A DNA stretch of 64,000 nt from the NCBI GenBank assembly GCA_001683825.1, contig LXTR01000071.1:62001-126000 (forward strand), read 5' to 3'. The notes below the pieces were generated by a model, which was not told where the DNA came from, did no database searches, and was given only the letters and a program-made list of their open reading frames with translations. The translations under genes were made by a program, and so were the position numbers. This document shows, piece after piece, positions 8,154 through 17,224 of the stretch. The DNA is from Flavobacteriaceae bacterium CP2B (GTDB taxonomy: Bacteria; Bacteroidota; Bacteroidia; Flavobacteriales; Flavobacteriaceae). The stretch's first letter is position 1. Every line of letters begins with the position of its first letter.

Positions 8154-9098
8154 ATGAAGTTTGTGAAAACCCTATCCATTTTGACGTTCCTGCTGGTCTT
8201 TATCACTTCTTGTCAGGACAGTGAACGATCTAACCTTACCTTATTCAGCGATCAAATCCCGGCAGATACGGCCCTGATTTTTGGGGAAGGGATTATTTCC
8301 ACTGACAACTTTGAATTCGCGATAACCTTCAATCCGGAAATGGACGAATTGTTTTTTACGCGCAGAAGGCCAGATGAGGACAATGAAATTTATACCATGA
8401 GCTTCGTTGACGGGAAATGGACAGACCCGGCTTTGGCATTTTTTTCAACAAATACAGGGTGGGATTTTGAACCCCATATCAGCCCTAAAGGAGACCTGCT
8501 CTATTTTGGAAGTACAAGACCCCTTAACGATACCGTTAAATCATCGGGATTGCATCAGTGGTACAGTAAAAAGACCGGCGACGGCTGGAGTAAGCCAATG
8601 CCTTTAGACAAACCATTTGTGGACAGGTTTGTCATGTACCTGACCTCTTCAGAGGATGGCAACCTATATTTCACCTCCGGGGAGGAAGGGGATAAACCAG
8701 AGGATTGGGTCATATATAACTCGATCAACGAAGAAGGGCAATACAGAAGTGTCAAAAGAATGGGCAATGAAATAAACTACCCCGGCAAGTGGATCGCTCA
8801 TTCCTACATCGCCCCTGATGAAAGCTATATCATATATGATGGGGAAAGACCTTCCGGTTTTGGAGATTGTGATTTATATATCAGCTTTAAAGAAAACGGT
8901 CGCTGGACAGAATCCTACAATATGGGCCCCAAAATAAATACGGATCAATGTGAGATGGCTGCCAGTGTTTCACCCGATGGAAAGTACCTGTTTTTCCATA
9001 GGGGGGATGCAAACAGTGGCAATATGTATTGGATAGATTTCATTCAGATAAAAAAAGAGCTCTTAGAGCAAAGAAGCAGCGACCAACAAGGGCTTTAA
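8154..9098 (+). CDS. PD40/TolB-like beta-propeller lipoprotein
   Basis: A 314-residue exported protein. The N-terminal signal ends at a lipobox around ITSCQDS (Cys near residue 20). The mature part contains repeated propeller blades with the PD40 pattern: FNPEMDELFFTRR, ISPKGDLLYFGSTR, YIAPDESYIIYDG and VSPDGKYLFFHR. Such lipoproteins are placed on the outer membrane or periplasmic face and may bind glycans or peptides. Its partners are unknown, and it appears to be a single-gene unit. Confidence 0.82.
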   Translation: MKFVKTLSILTFLLVFITSCQDSERSNLTLFSDQIPADTALIFGEGIISTDNFEFAITFNPEMDELFFTRRRPDEDNEIYTMSFVDGKWTDPALAFFSTNTGWDFEPHISPKGDLLYFGSTRPLNDTVKSSGLHQWYSKKTGDGWSKPMPLDKPFVDRFVMYLTSSEDGNLYFTSGEEGDKPEDWVIYNSINEEGQYRSVKRMGNEINYPGKWIAHSYIAPDESYIIYDGERPSGFGDCDLYISFKENGRWTESYNMGPKINTDQCEMAASVSPDGKYLFFHRGDANSGNMYWIDFIQIKKELLEQRSSDQQGL

Positions 9099-9513
9099 TG
9101 CATTGTGCCGCAACCGGCATAATGAATAGCAAAATCCGTTTCCCCGGCCCTATGAGCATTGCTTTGCCCGCGCGGCCACGAGCTAACCACTGCGCAGACG
9201 CCGTCCGGACGAAATCATTTCTGAAAGCGGGCACCTATATAAAGAATTTAGTTTTCATAAGGTTCCCCTCCTAAGCGGTTCCAGCAAAGGTTTCAACATG
9301 GATACCCCTTTCCGGCTGATCCCCAATTCAAAGAATTTCCTTAAATTGAACTAAAGTCGAAATTGGCTTTAATAGTATGCGATTGGGAATTTACTTTGCC
9401 CATGTTGATTTTTTCCAACCCCGGATTAGAAACCCGGGGCCAGGCTTCCCCCACAAATCCTCGCTGTACTTTTAGCCCCACCACCGTTATAGCCAATTGA
9501 ATACCATAGCGTT
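9099..9513. other. Intergenic region without a supported gene
   Basis: No credible frame is present. A CCCCGG/CCGGGG hairpin at 9419-9439 is preceded by a run of T on its left side. It has no T tail on the right, so it would only terminate minus-strand transcription, and no minus-strand gene is there. Confidence 0.4.
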
Positions 9514-10248
9514 ATGGACAACCGGCCTAAGATTGATTTATTCCCTAAAGCCCACTTGTGGTTGCTAATACCCTTTGCGCTTACCATCGCCGGGTTTTAT
9601 CTCTCCTATTGGAGTAGGTTTGGTGATGCTCCATGGCGGCAGCATATGCATGGGCTTTCCGCGACTGCCTGGTACGTTTTGGTCATTATACAGCCTTGGT
9701 TGATTCACCATAAACCGGCAAAATACCATAAGAAATTGGGTGTTATAGGAGTGTTCCTGGCAGGGGCCGTAGTTTTTTCTGCATTTCAGGTGATGCCTTA
9801 TCAGGTAGTAAACAAATTTCTTCCTGACGTCCTAAAATACGGGTTCTCCTTTGGCGACATCTGCGCTCTCACAGGATTCAGTATATGTGTGATTTTGGGC
9901 GTCCTTAACGCCAAAAGGTTAAACGTGCACGCCCGGTGGTTAATAGCTACCGTATTCTGGATTTTGTTGCCGGCTACGGCAAGATTGGTTTATTTTCCAT
10001 TGTTCAATGCCTACGGGGGCAACCCGCCTTTGACGTATCTCGAAGTGGTGCATTTATGCTGGTTTGTGACTACTCTTCTCCCACTGGCCTACTTAATTTA
10101 CCTGGATTATAGGAAGGATAAAAAAATATATAATTCTTACCTATTTACTTTGATTGGTGTCTCATTTTACACCCTGGCAATTGGTCCGATGGGCCAATGG
10201 CAATGGTGGATTGATATCTGCCATAATATCATCGGAAAAGGAATGTGA
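9514..10248 (+). CDS. Hypothetical multi-span membrane protein
   Basis: A 244-residue protein with about seven hydrophobic helices (for instance LWLLIPFALTIAGFYLSYW, GVIGVFLAGAVVFSAF, FTLIGVSFYTLAIGPM). Histidines lie near membrane edges (RQHMHGLSATAWYV, WLIHHKPAKYHKKLG), a pattern seen in DUF2306-like and cytochrome-b561-like proteins, but I cannot assign a family. It forms its own transcription unit with no clear functional link to either neighbour. Confidence 0.7.
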   Translation: MDNRPKIDLFPKAHLWLLIPFALTIAGFYLSYWSRFGDAPWRQHMHGLSATAWYVLVIIQPWLIHHKPAKYHKKLGVIGVFLAGAVVFSAFQVMPYQVVNKFLPDVLKYGFSFGDICALTGFSICVILGVLNAKRLNVHARWLIATVFWILLPATARLVYFPLFNAYGGNPPLTYLEVVHLCWFVTTLLPLAYLIYLDYRKDKKIYNSYLFTLIGVSFYTLAIGPMGQWQWWIDICHNIIGKGM

Positions 10249-10626
10249 AACAACCGGCCCCAACAAGGGTCTACATGCTTTAGCTGCTGCATTCACTGCA
10301 CCTTTGTTTTCTATTGATCACACAGGCAGGAATCCTCCAATCTCCCCGCATCCATACCATAGCCCGGACGTCAGGCATCATTTGCATTCAGGAATACTAA
10401 CTCCTGGCAACCAGGAACGCTGGATTAGCGTAGATCAGGGATTTTTTGGGCTACTCCACCTTCCAAATCAAGATGCGGAGGCCTGGTGGCACCTTTTTGT
10501 CTCGATTATATTTTCCTCACTTCAGCGTTGATACAATTTTTTCAATGAGCCGCCCTTATCGCCAAAGGTATCGTGAAAACTTTTGTTGTGGTTGCATTGG
10601 CAGGGGCGCTGTTCACAAATATTTCC
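10249..10626. other. Intergenic region without a supported gene
   Basis: Overlapping short frames exist but none has family-like sequence or a signal. The only recognisable element is the promoter at its right end. Confidence 0.4.
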
Positions 10627-10634
10627 TACTTTTA
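10627..10634 (+). promoter_or_regulatory. Bacteroidota-type promoter box TACTTTTA
   Basis: This matches TAnnTTTG at seven of eight positions and is embedded in ATTTCCTACTTTTA, the extended form seen at several other genes. It is 115 nt upstream of the amidohydrolase start at 10750. Confidence 0.45.
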
Positions 10635-10749
10635 AGCTACCACCAATTAAAAAAAACCCGGCCCCCGGCCTGGCTTGCTGCAAAATACTGCTACGGCCGA
10701 CGTGCGCCAAAGCATCACCAGGGTTATTGAGGGCAATAAACAGTACAGG

Positions 10750-11715
10750 ATGAAAGCACAAGCCACCTTTCTTTTACTTGCGGTTTTTTTGCTGTGTTCT
10801 TGTAAGAACCCCCCCAGGGAAAATGCCATTGCATCCGCCAAGACCGAAAACGAAACGTATTACGGCCCCATAATTGACATGCATATTCATGCGTATAGCG
10901 AAGGGGATCCAATGCTGGGAATGGCACATCCCCCGACTCTCAGGAATAAGACCTACAAGGGGGCGCGAACAGCGACTGAACAAAAACAACAAACACTTGA
11001 AAGGTTTAGGAAGCATAATTTCGTAAAGGCGATGGTGACCAACGGACAGTCATGGAAAACGGAAGTTCAGGATTTGATCCTGGTGGGTCTGGCTAATACC
11101 GATATAGATTCATTGCGGAAAAAACACGCAGAAGGGAATGTACAGGTGCTTGCTGAAATGGCGCCTTTCTATGCCGGTATCACAGCCGACGACCCGTCTT
11201 TGGAACCTTATTTCGCATTGGCACAGGAATTAGACATCCCTGTAGGATTCCATGTCCTGCCGGGGGGGCCGAATTACGGATTTCACCTGATGCCCCAAAT
11301 GCTGGGGGGGATGCGTGCCTATAACGCAAATCCGCTACAGCTTGAGGGCGTCCTTGTAAAATTCCCGGAGTTACGGCTCTATATTATGCATGGGGGATGG
11401 CCCTATGTGGAGGACATTAAAGCGCTGATGTATGCCCACCCGAATGTTTATGTCGACATTGCAGTGATTAATTGGATACTTCCACAGGAGGAATTCCATA
11501 GTTACCTTAAATCCCTGATCACCTCGGGTTTTGGAAGCCGGATACTTTTTGGAACCGATCAAATGGTCTGGCCAGAAACGATTGACGATGCCGTTGCGGC
11601 TGTTAATTCGGCAAATTTCCTAACCTTTGAACAGAAGGAAGATATTTTCTACGACAATGCGGCTGATTTTCTGGGTTTGACTGAAGAAGAAATAAAAGCT
11701 CATAAAGAAAACTGA
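10750..11715 (+). CDS. Amidohydrolase family (TIM-barrel) lipoprotein
   Basis: A 321-residue protein starting at ATG 10750 with a signal peptide ending in a lipobox (LLCSCKN). Metal-ligand motifs of the amidohydrolase_2 clan are visible: IDMHIHAY (HxH), FHVLPGG, YIMHGGWP and FGTDQMVWP (terminal Asp). It probably hydrolyses or decarboxylates a small cyclic or carboxylic substrate in the periplasm; the substrate is unknown. It is one of four amidohydrolases in the window and is closest in layout to the one at 43030. A serine hydrolase gene follows after 185 nt. Confidence 0.85.
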   Translation: MKAQATFLLLAVFLLCSCKNPPRENAIASAKTENETYYGPIIDMHIHAYSEGDPMLGMAHPPTLRNKTYKGARTATEQKQQTLERFRKHNFVKAMVTNGQSWKTEVQDLILVGLANTDIDSLRKKHAEGNVQVLAEMAPFYAGITADDPSLEPYFALAQELDIPVGFHVLPGGPNYGFHLMPQMLGGMRAYNANPLQLEGVLVKFPELRLYIMHGGWPYVEDIKALMYAHPNVYVDIAVINWILPQEEFHSYLKSLITSGFGSRILFGTDQMVWPETIDDAVAAVNSANFLTFEQKEDIFYDNAADFLGLTEEEIKAHKEN

Positions 11716-11900
11716 AGCCTTGCCCATACACAGGTGAAACATCTATGGCCCTTGGAATTTTCAAAAATGGAAAATCCCGCAAGCAGCAGCCAAAACAAAC
11801 AGAGCGGCAATTTCCGTTGAAAACCTCCTCCCTGAAAACACACAAAAGGCCCTTACGGGCATCTCCATAAACATGGAACCCGCTGAAATAGCTTAACACT

Positions 11901-12941
11901 ATGACAAAGAAACAAACCAAACGAATACTCCGGGTCGTATTGCCTGTGGCTACCGTTACCTCCATGTTTTTTGTGCCCTGGATTTTGATAAAGGCGTGGA
12001 TACTGCCGCTGCCTGACACGGTGCAGGAGCAGGTAAATGACGCCATTGGGCTTGGGTTTGATGGAATGATAGTGTATGTAGACCAGGGAGGAAAAGCACC
12101 CGCCTTTTACGCGGCCGGATGGAAAAACAGGGAGGACAACATCCCTGCCGATCCGCATTCCTTATTCAAGATTGCCAGTATAGGCAAGTTATATGACGCT
12201 GTAGCGATCACCAAATTGGCACATAGCAATCGCCTGTCTTTGGATAAAACGCTGGCCGCGTACTTTCCGGAGTTGGTGGGGCGGATTGAAAATGCCGAAA
12301 AGATCACCTTGCGGATGATGGTGCAGCACAGAAGTGGTATCCCCAATTTGACCGATACCCCGAACTTTTGGACAGACCCTCCCAAAAATAACCAGGAAGC
12401 GCTGGAACGGGTACTGGATTTGCCCGCAAAGTTTGCCCCCGGAGAAGCCTATGAATATTCGAACACCAATTATTTGTTGCTATCTGAACTCGTTAAAAAG
12501 GTGACGGGTCATAGCAATTTCCAATACATACAGGAGGAAATAGTAACCCCCCTGGGACTAAAAAATACCTTTGGCTCCATACATGACGTGGATCTGGACG
12601 ATATGATGAGTGGTTACTACGTGGGTGTCGAGGAGGACATAAAGACGGCTGATTATGGCTCTATGGTAGCTACAGCCGAGGATGTGGGTATATTCCTGCG
12701 CGCCTTAAACGACGGCTCCTTGTTTGATGAAGGGGAACAGGAACTCTATTCCTCCATCTACGTATACGAACATACGGGGCTGGTCGCCGGCTACCAGAGT
12801 ATCGCCAAATATCACAAAGACATCGACACGGTTGTCATTCAATTTGTAAATACCACTAATTTTGAGGGATATACCTGGAGTTTATCCGAAATCGTATATA
12901 ACCGCATACTGAAAATTCTGAGGCGTGAAAAAAGCGCATAA
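11901..12941 (+). CDS. Serine hydrolase, beta-lactamase class C/PBP-like
   Basis: A 346-residue protein with one N-terminal hydrophobic anchor (VVLPVATVTSMFFVPWILI). Catalytic motifs are IASIGKLYDA (SxxK), YEYSNTNYLL (YxN) and HTGLVAGY (HTG in the KTG position). These define the family of D-aminopeptidases, esterases and transpeptidase-like enzymes rather than a true beta-lactamase. It is likely periplasmic and membrane-anchored. A paralogue with a longer C-terminal domain lies at 46354. Confidence 0.85.
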   Translation: MTKKQTKRILRVVLPVATVTSMFFVPWILIKAWILPLPDTVQEQVNDAIGLGFDGMIVYVDQGGKAPAFYAAGWKNREDNIPADPHSLFKIASIGKLYDAVAITKLAHSNRLSLDKTLAAYFPELVGRIENAEKITLRMMVQHRSGIPNLTDTPNFWTDPPKNNQEALERVLDLPAKFAPGEAYEYSNTNYLLLSELVKKVTGHSNFQYIQEEIVTPLGLKNTFGSIHDVDLDDMMSGYYVGVEEDIKTADYGSMVATAEDVGIFLRALNDGSLFDEGEQELYSSIYVYEHTGLVAGYQSIAKYHKDIDTVVIQFVNTTNFEGYTWSLSEIVYNRILKILRREKSA

Positions 12942-13010
12942 CAGCGTACTGCCGGCGGGCGGGAATTCACCCGGGAGACGGGCCACTGTACACAACCAAA
13001 ATAAGGAATC

Positions 13011-13925
13011 GTGAGTTTTAATAAAATTATTGAGGAAGTCTATGAAAAAGTCAGGTTAATAGGCAATGATGGCCAATTGGCATCTTACATCCCTGAATTA
13101 GCCAACGTAGATTCCCATAAATTCGGAGTTCATATCTCGACCATAGACCGGATGGCATTTGGTGTGGGTAATTATCGGGATAAATTTTCCATTCAGAGTA
13201 TCGCAAAAGTACTTTCACTATGCCTGGCTTATCAAATTCTTGGGGAGCGCATTTGGTCAAGGCTTGGGGTAGAGCCTTCCGGAACGGCCTTTAATTCCCT
13301 TGTCCAACTGGAGGCAGATAATGGAATCCCCCGAAATCCATTTATCAATTCCGGCGCAATGGTAATTTCGGATATACTCGTCAGCGAACTGGACAATCCC
13401 AGGGAAGATTTTTTATCGTTTATAAGGGGCCTTTCAAACAACCTTGGACTGGATTACTCCGAAAGGATATCCGCGTCAGAAAAATCGGTGGGATTCAGAA
13501 ATGTGGCTCTATGCAATTTTATCAAATCCTTTGGAAACATTCAGAATGACCCCAACGAGGTACTCGATTTTTATTTTGACCTGTGTTCCCTTGAATTGAG
13601 CTGCAAAGAACTTTCTGAATTGTTTTTGTTTTTGGCGAACAACGGACAGACTTTATTTGATAACAAGGCAATACTGACCAAAAGCCAATGCAAAAGGATA
13701 AATGCCCTTATGCAGACTTGTGGGTTTTATGATGAATCCGGAGAATTTGCCTTTAAGGTCGGGCTTCCGGGTAAGAGCGGCGTAGGGGGAGGGATTATAG
13801 CAATACATCCGAATCAGTATGCGCTCGCTGTTTGGAGCCCCAAGTTGAATAAAAAAGGGAATTCATACAAAGGGTTAAAATTCCTTGAGGCGTTTACGAC
13901 AAAATCCGAGTTATCCATATTTTAG
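13011..13925 (+). CDS. glsA: Glutaminase A
   Basis: A 304-residue protein, the usual length for the serine-dependent glutaminase family, which hydrolyses glutamine to glutamate and ammonia in the cytosol. The signature includes KFSIQSIAKVLSL with the catalytic Ser-x-x-Lys, INSGAMV, and the C-terminal GKSGVGGGI. The start is GTG 13011, followed by MSFNKIIEEVYEKV, as in relatives. No linked nitrogen-metabolism gene is visible. Confidence 0.93.
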   Translation: MSFNKIIEEVYEKVRLIGNDGQLASYIPELANVDSHKFGVHISTIDRMAFGVGNYRDKFSIQSIAKVLSLCLAYQILGERIWSRLGVEPSGTAFNSLVQLEADNGIPRNPFINSGAMVISDILVSELDNPREDFLSFIRGLSNNLGLDYSERISASEKSVGFRNVALCNFIKSFGNIQNDPNEVLDFYFDLCSLELSCKELSELFLFLANNGQTLFDNKAILTKSQCKRINALMQTCGFYDESGEFAFKVGLPGKSGVGGGIIAIHPNQYALAVWSPKLNKKGNSYKGLKFLEAFTTKSELSIF

Positions 13926-14326
13926 AACAACAAGCGTGTAAAGAGGTAGAATACCACCAAATAGTGTGTTGTTCCCCATGCCGTAGCGACGGATAATTTC
14001 CCGGTATCGCTTGCCTGCACCTTCTTCTGATCCACGCTGGGGCGATACGCCCCCTCCCCAAGCATAAGATACGCCCGAAGCCTGCAAAAATCAAGCAGGC
14101 CGAAGAACCTTGGCTCAGAGGTGCGCCAGGGACAGGAGGATAAACCCCTTGACGGAACGTGCCTGCGTGAACGACTTGCTGATAGTACCCATGCTCCCAA
14201 CCATGGTGCTCCCGGCCAACCCTTTTCCCGGCAAAGGCGTTGCCATGGAAATGCGGGAACTGAAAATCCGGCGCCCGGCGCGACAGAAATGCGTGGCGAT
14301 AGTATTTTTTCAGAGCGACAAATCCA
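13926..14326. other. Intergenic region without a supported gene
   Basis: Overlapping frames on both strands have low-complexity or frame-shadow composition and no recognisable motif. The right end carries the promoter of the next gene. Confidence 0.4.
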
Positions 14327-14334
14327 TATATTTA
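14327..14334 (+). promoter_or_regulatory. Promoter box TATATTTA abutting the start codon
   Basis: A good TAnnTTTG-type box whose last base is only four bases before ATG 14339. Because transcription normally starts several bases after this box, the transcript would begin at or next to the ATG, that is, be leaderless. Confidence 0.5.
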
Positions 14335-14338
14335 GTAC

Positions 14339-14920
14339 ATGAATCCGAAAGTGGACACCTATTTGAGCAAGGCCGATACGTGGCAGGAAGCAACCAAGGC
14401 CCTGCGAAAGATCCTCCTCGACTGTCCGCTGACCGAAGAACTGAAATGGGGAAGCCCTTGCTACACATTTCAGGGGAGCAATGTCGTCCTGATACATTCC
14501 TTTAAAACGTACTGCGCGCTTTTGTTTTTCAAAGGCGCTTTGATGAAGGACCCCCATGGCCTGCTTATCCAACAGACTGAGAACGTACAGGCAGCACGCC
14601 AGATACGATTCGCCCATGCCGGGGAAATAACAGCACGGGAAGCGCTCCTGAAACAGTATGTCCTGGAGGCCATTGAAGTGGAAAAAGCAGGTTTGAAGGT
14701 CCCCTACAAGAAAACGGCAGCATATAGTATGCCCGAAGAATTCCGCATTCGCCTGCAGGAGGTCCCCGGGTTGAAAACTGCTTTTGAGGCATTGACCCCG
14801 GGGCGGCAAAGAGCGTATCTCCTCTATTTTTCTTCTGCCAAACAGTCAGCAACCCGGGCTTCCAGGGTAGAAAAACTGATCCCGCGTATCCTCAGTGGAA
14901 AGGGGTTGAACGATAGGTAA
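14339..14920 (+). CDS. YdeI/OmdA family protein
   Basis: A 193-residue protein. The N-terminal part is DUF1801-like (WGSPCYTFQGSNVVLIHSF). The C-terminal bacteriocin-protection YdeI/OmdA segment has VPEEFRIRLQEVPGLKTAFE-like content followed by LTPGRQRAYLLYFSSAKQ. Members are linked to resistance to cationic peptides and other stress, but the mechanism is unclear. It is probably cytosolic and likely translated from a leaderless mRNA. It stands alone. Confidence 0.85.
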   Translation: MNPKVDTYLSKADTWQEATKALRKILLDCPLTEELKWGSPCYTFQGSNVVLIHSFKTYCALLFFKGALMKDPHGLLIQQTENVQAARQIRFAHAGEITAREALLKQYVLEAIEVEKAGLKVPYKKTAAYSMPEEFRIRLQEVPGLKTAFEALTPGRQRAYLLYFSSAKQSATRASRVEKLIPRILSGKGLNDR

Positions 14921-15040
14921 CCGTAATACGGGCCCTCTAAAACCCCGCCCGAAAATACCGGTGGCCTTGCCGTCCGATGGTACGTTCCACACCCAAAATG
15001 AACTGCCGACCCCCCCTGTGCATCCGGTGTTTAAATACCC

Positions 15041-15048
15041 TATATTTA
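15041..15048 (+). promoter_or_regulatory. Promoter box TATATTTA
   Basis: TAnnTTTG-type box 82 nt upstream of ATG 15131. Confidence 0.4.
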
Positions 15049-15130
15049 TAGGTGCCAAACCATCTTAGGATGATACCATTCAATGGCTTACCGGCCGGCC
15101 GGGTGGCGCGCGGGCATAAAAGTTAGTGCA

Positions 15131-15922
15131 ATGATAAAGTTCTTCAGACGAATACGCCAGGGGCTGCTGGCCGAAAACAAATTCAGCAAATACCTGCTTT
15201 ATGCCATCGGCGAGATTATATTGGTGGTCATTGGGATTTTGATCGCCCTGCAAATCAATAACTGGAGCGAGGAAGCCAAGGTCAGCAAATCCATTGCCAA
15301 CCATTTGCTCATACTCCAACAGAACTTACGGGAAGACCAGGTGCAGTTGAGGTATTTGAGGCAGCGAATGACCGAAAATGTTCAATATGCAGACTCTTCC
15401 ATGTTGCAGATACAAACCCGGATCCCGGTAAGTAACAAAATCAAATTGTATTTGATGAAACTGATACTCGAATACCAGTTTAACCCCAATACGAACGCCA
15501 TGGAGACGATCACACAATCCAATGAAATCCCATTTTTGGAACCGGAATTGCGGTCGGCCATCCTCAATTACTACGCCCTTGTGGAAAGAACCAAGGAGCG
15601 GGAGCATATTTCCAATACACAAATCCAAAGCAAATATGAAACCCATTTAAACAATGCATACGCAGAGGTATTCCAAAAAGACAATGAATGGGACTTTATT
15701 CAGTCTTTTTACCAGGGAGACCCAAGGCCCACAACGCCTGTGGGCAAAGTTAAGCTCTTATCCGACCGTCGGTTGGAGGCATTGCTGGTGTCGCGCTATT
15801 ACCAAAGCACGACTTTGGAACGATTATATTCTGACCTCCTCGCTTCTTCCGGGGCGATCCTGGAATTACTGGATCAAAGCGCCCCTGCCCGGGATACCCC
15901 GGCCGTTAGCGCGAACCCATAA
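15131..15922 (+). CDS. DUF6090 family protein (single-span, coiled-coil)
   Basis: A 263-residue protein opening with the family hallmark MIKFFRRIRQGLLAENKFSK, a transmembrane stretch (GEIILVVIGILIALQINNW), then a mostly helical, charged periplasmic region. The upstream in-frame extension to 15083 is not family-like, so ATG 15131 is chosen. Function is unknown; such proteins are abundant and specific to Bacteroidota. The C-terminus ends in a proline/alanine-rich tail. Confidence 0.85.
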   Translation: MIKFFRRIRQGLLAENKFSKYLLYAIGEIILVVIGILIALQINNWSEEAKVSKSIANHLLILQQNLREDQVQLRYLRQRMTENVQYADSSMLQIQTRIPVSNKIKLYLMKLILEYQFNPNTNAMETITQSNEIPFLEPELRSAILNYYALVERTKEREHISNTQIQSKYETHLNNAYAEVFQKDNEWDFIQSFYQGDPRPTTPVGKVKLLSDRRLEALLVSRYYQSTTLERLYSDLLASSGAILELLDQSAPARDTPAVSANP

Positions 15923-15977
15923 AAACCTGCCCGCCCTGAAACCACAGAAAGGTGCAAGAACGTAATATGCAACACCA

Positions 15978-16340
15978 ATGAATGTAAAAGAACTGGTACA
16001 AACATGGTTCAGCCTATGGGAAGCGGGGGATTTTCTCAATTTGCCCATTTCCGACACTTTCAGGCATACCAGCCCCTTTGGTACGATCAGGGGTAAAAAG
16101 CGGTATCTAAGGCTGGTAGGGGAAAACAAAGACAAATTCCTGGGCTACCGCTTTGAACTACACGACGCGGTGTATGGCAATGACAAAGCATGTGTCCGGT
16201 ATACCGCTACCCAGGGAGATTTCAGCCTGAATGTGAGTGAATGGCACTATGTTAAAAACCATGTGATTGAAGAAATTATCGCCTACTACCATATAGGCGG
16301 GATCCCCGAGGAAAGAAAGCTTTCGGATCCCCGGGGATAG
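15978..16340 (+). CDS. NTF2-like (SnoaL-type) small protein
   Basis: A 120-residue single alpha+beta cone domain. The helix NVKELVQTWFSLWEAGDF is followed by FRHTSPFGTIRGKKRY and a C-terminal sheet. Members are polyketide-cyclase-like enzymes or binding proteins, and the ligand is not evident. It lies 55 nt after the DUF6090 gene. It is one of five NTF2-like genes in the window. Confidence 0.82.
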   Translation: MNVKELVQTWFSLWEAGDFLNLPISDTFRHTSPFGTIRGKKRYLRLVGENKDKFLGYRFELHDAVYGNDKACVRYTATQGDFSLNVSEWHYVKNHVIEEIIAYYHIGGIPEERKLSDPRG

Positions 16341-16368
16341 GAATATGGGAACTCCCGCCCTTATTGGC

Positions 16369-16376
16369 TATATTTA
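16369..16376 (+). promoter_or_regulatory. Promoter box TATATTTA
   Basis: TAnnTTTG-type box 127 nt upstream of the methyltransferase at 16504. Confidence 0.35.
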
Positions 16377-16503
16377 TTTCGAAGGGGGCCGTTGAACCGC
16401 TTGGATCCCTTGGCTGTTGGCCGTCGGGAATTTGGAGCGTTTGCATAGCCCCGCTACAACATAAACAGGGCCCCACAGCCGCACCCCGCTTAATCAGTGG
16501 AAC

Positions 16504-17154
16504 ATGAAAGACGAGACAACAAAAAAACACTGGGATAACATCTACGCCAACAAGCAGCCCGATGAAGTTAGCTGGACCCAGGAGTACCCAAAGGCATCCC
16601 TGGACCTGATCCGGGGCTTGGAACTCCCGAAACATGCGCGCATTATAGACGTGGGGGGTGGCGACAGCAGGCTCGCAGACCACCTGCTCGATGAGGGCTA
16701 TAAGGATATTACCGTGCTGGACATTTCCGGGATGGCTTTGAAGAGGGCCCAAAAAAGGCTGGGGGAACAAGCGGGTTATGTGCACTGGATCGTGGCCGAT
16801 GTCACGGAATTTGTGGCCGAAAAAGCGTTCGACCTTTGGCACGACCGGGCCACCTTCCATTTCATGACCACCCCCGCCAAGATATCCGCCTACCTGAAGC
16901 GGGCGAAGCATGCGATCAAAATCAACGGTTATATGACCCTTGGGACTTTCTCCGAGAAAGGGCCGGATATATGCAGTGGCCTGGAGGTCAAACAATACAC
17001 AGAGGAATCATTGCGGGAACAGGTGGAAAATGGATTCCGGAAGATCACATGCGTTACCGAAGACCATCGGACCCCTTTTAACACCCTGCAGAATTTTCTT
17101 TTTTGTAGTTTTAAAAGACATACCATAAGAAAAGGACAAGCAATCACCCCATGA
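16504..17154 (+). CDS. Class I SAM-dependent methyltransferase
   Basis: A 216-residue Rossmann-like methyltransferase. Motif I is RIIDVGGGDSRLADHLL, followed by ITVLDISGMALKRAQ (acidic motif II) and WHDRATFHFMTTPA near motif IV. It resembles the small thiol or metal(loid) methyltransferase group that opens with KKHWDNIYANKQPDEVSW. The methyl acceptor is unknown. It is cytosolic and followed by the nucleoside-hydrolase-like gene after 70 nt. Confidence 0.9.
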   Translation: MKDETTKKHWDNIYANKQPDEVSWTQEYPKASLDLIRGLELPKHARIIDVGGGDSRLADHLLDEGYKDITVLDISGMALKRAQKRLGEQAGYVHWIVADVTEFVAEKAFDLWHDRATFHFMTTPAKISAYLKRAKHAIKINGYMTLGTFSEKGPDICSGLEVKQYTEESLREQVENGFRKITCVTEDHRTPFNTLQNFLFCSFKRHTIRKGQAITP

Positions 17155-17224
17155 ATATACCAACAAAAATCCCGGGGCCACGCCTATACAGCGTCCCGGA
17201 CACCCACCTTAAAATTCAAGCGAC

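Noticed and set aside
9419-9439. Terminator hairpin in the 9.4-kb gap
   Set aside because: The T run is on the wrong side for plus-strand genes and no minus-strand gene is present.
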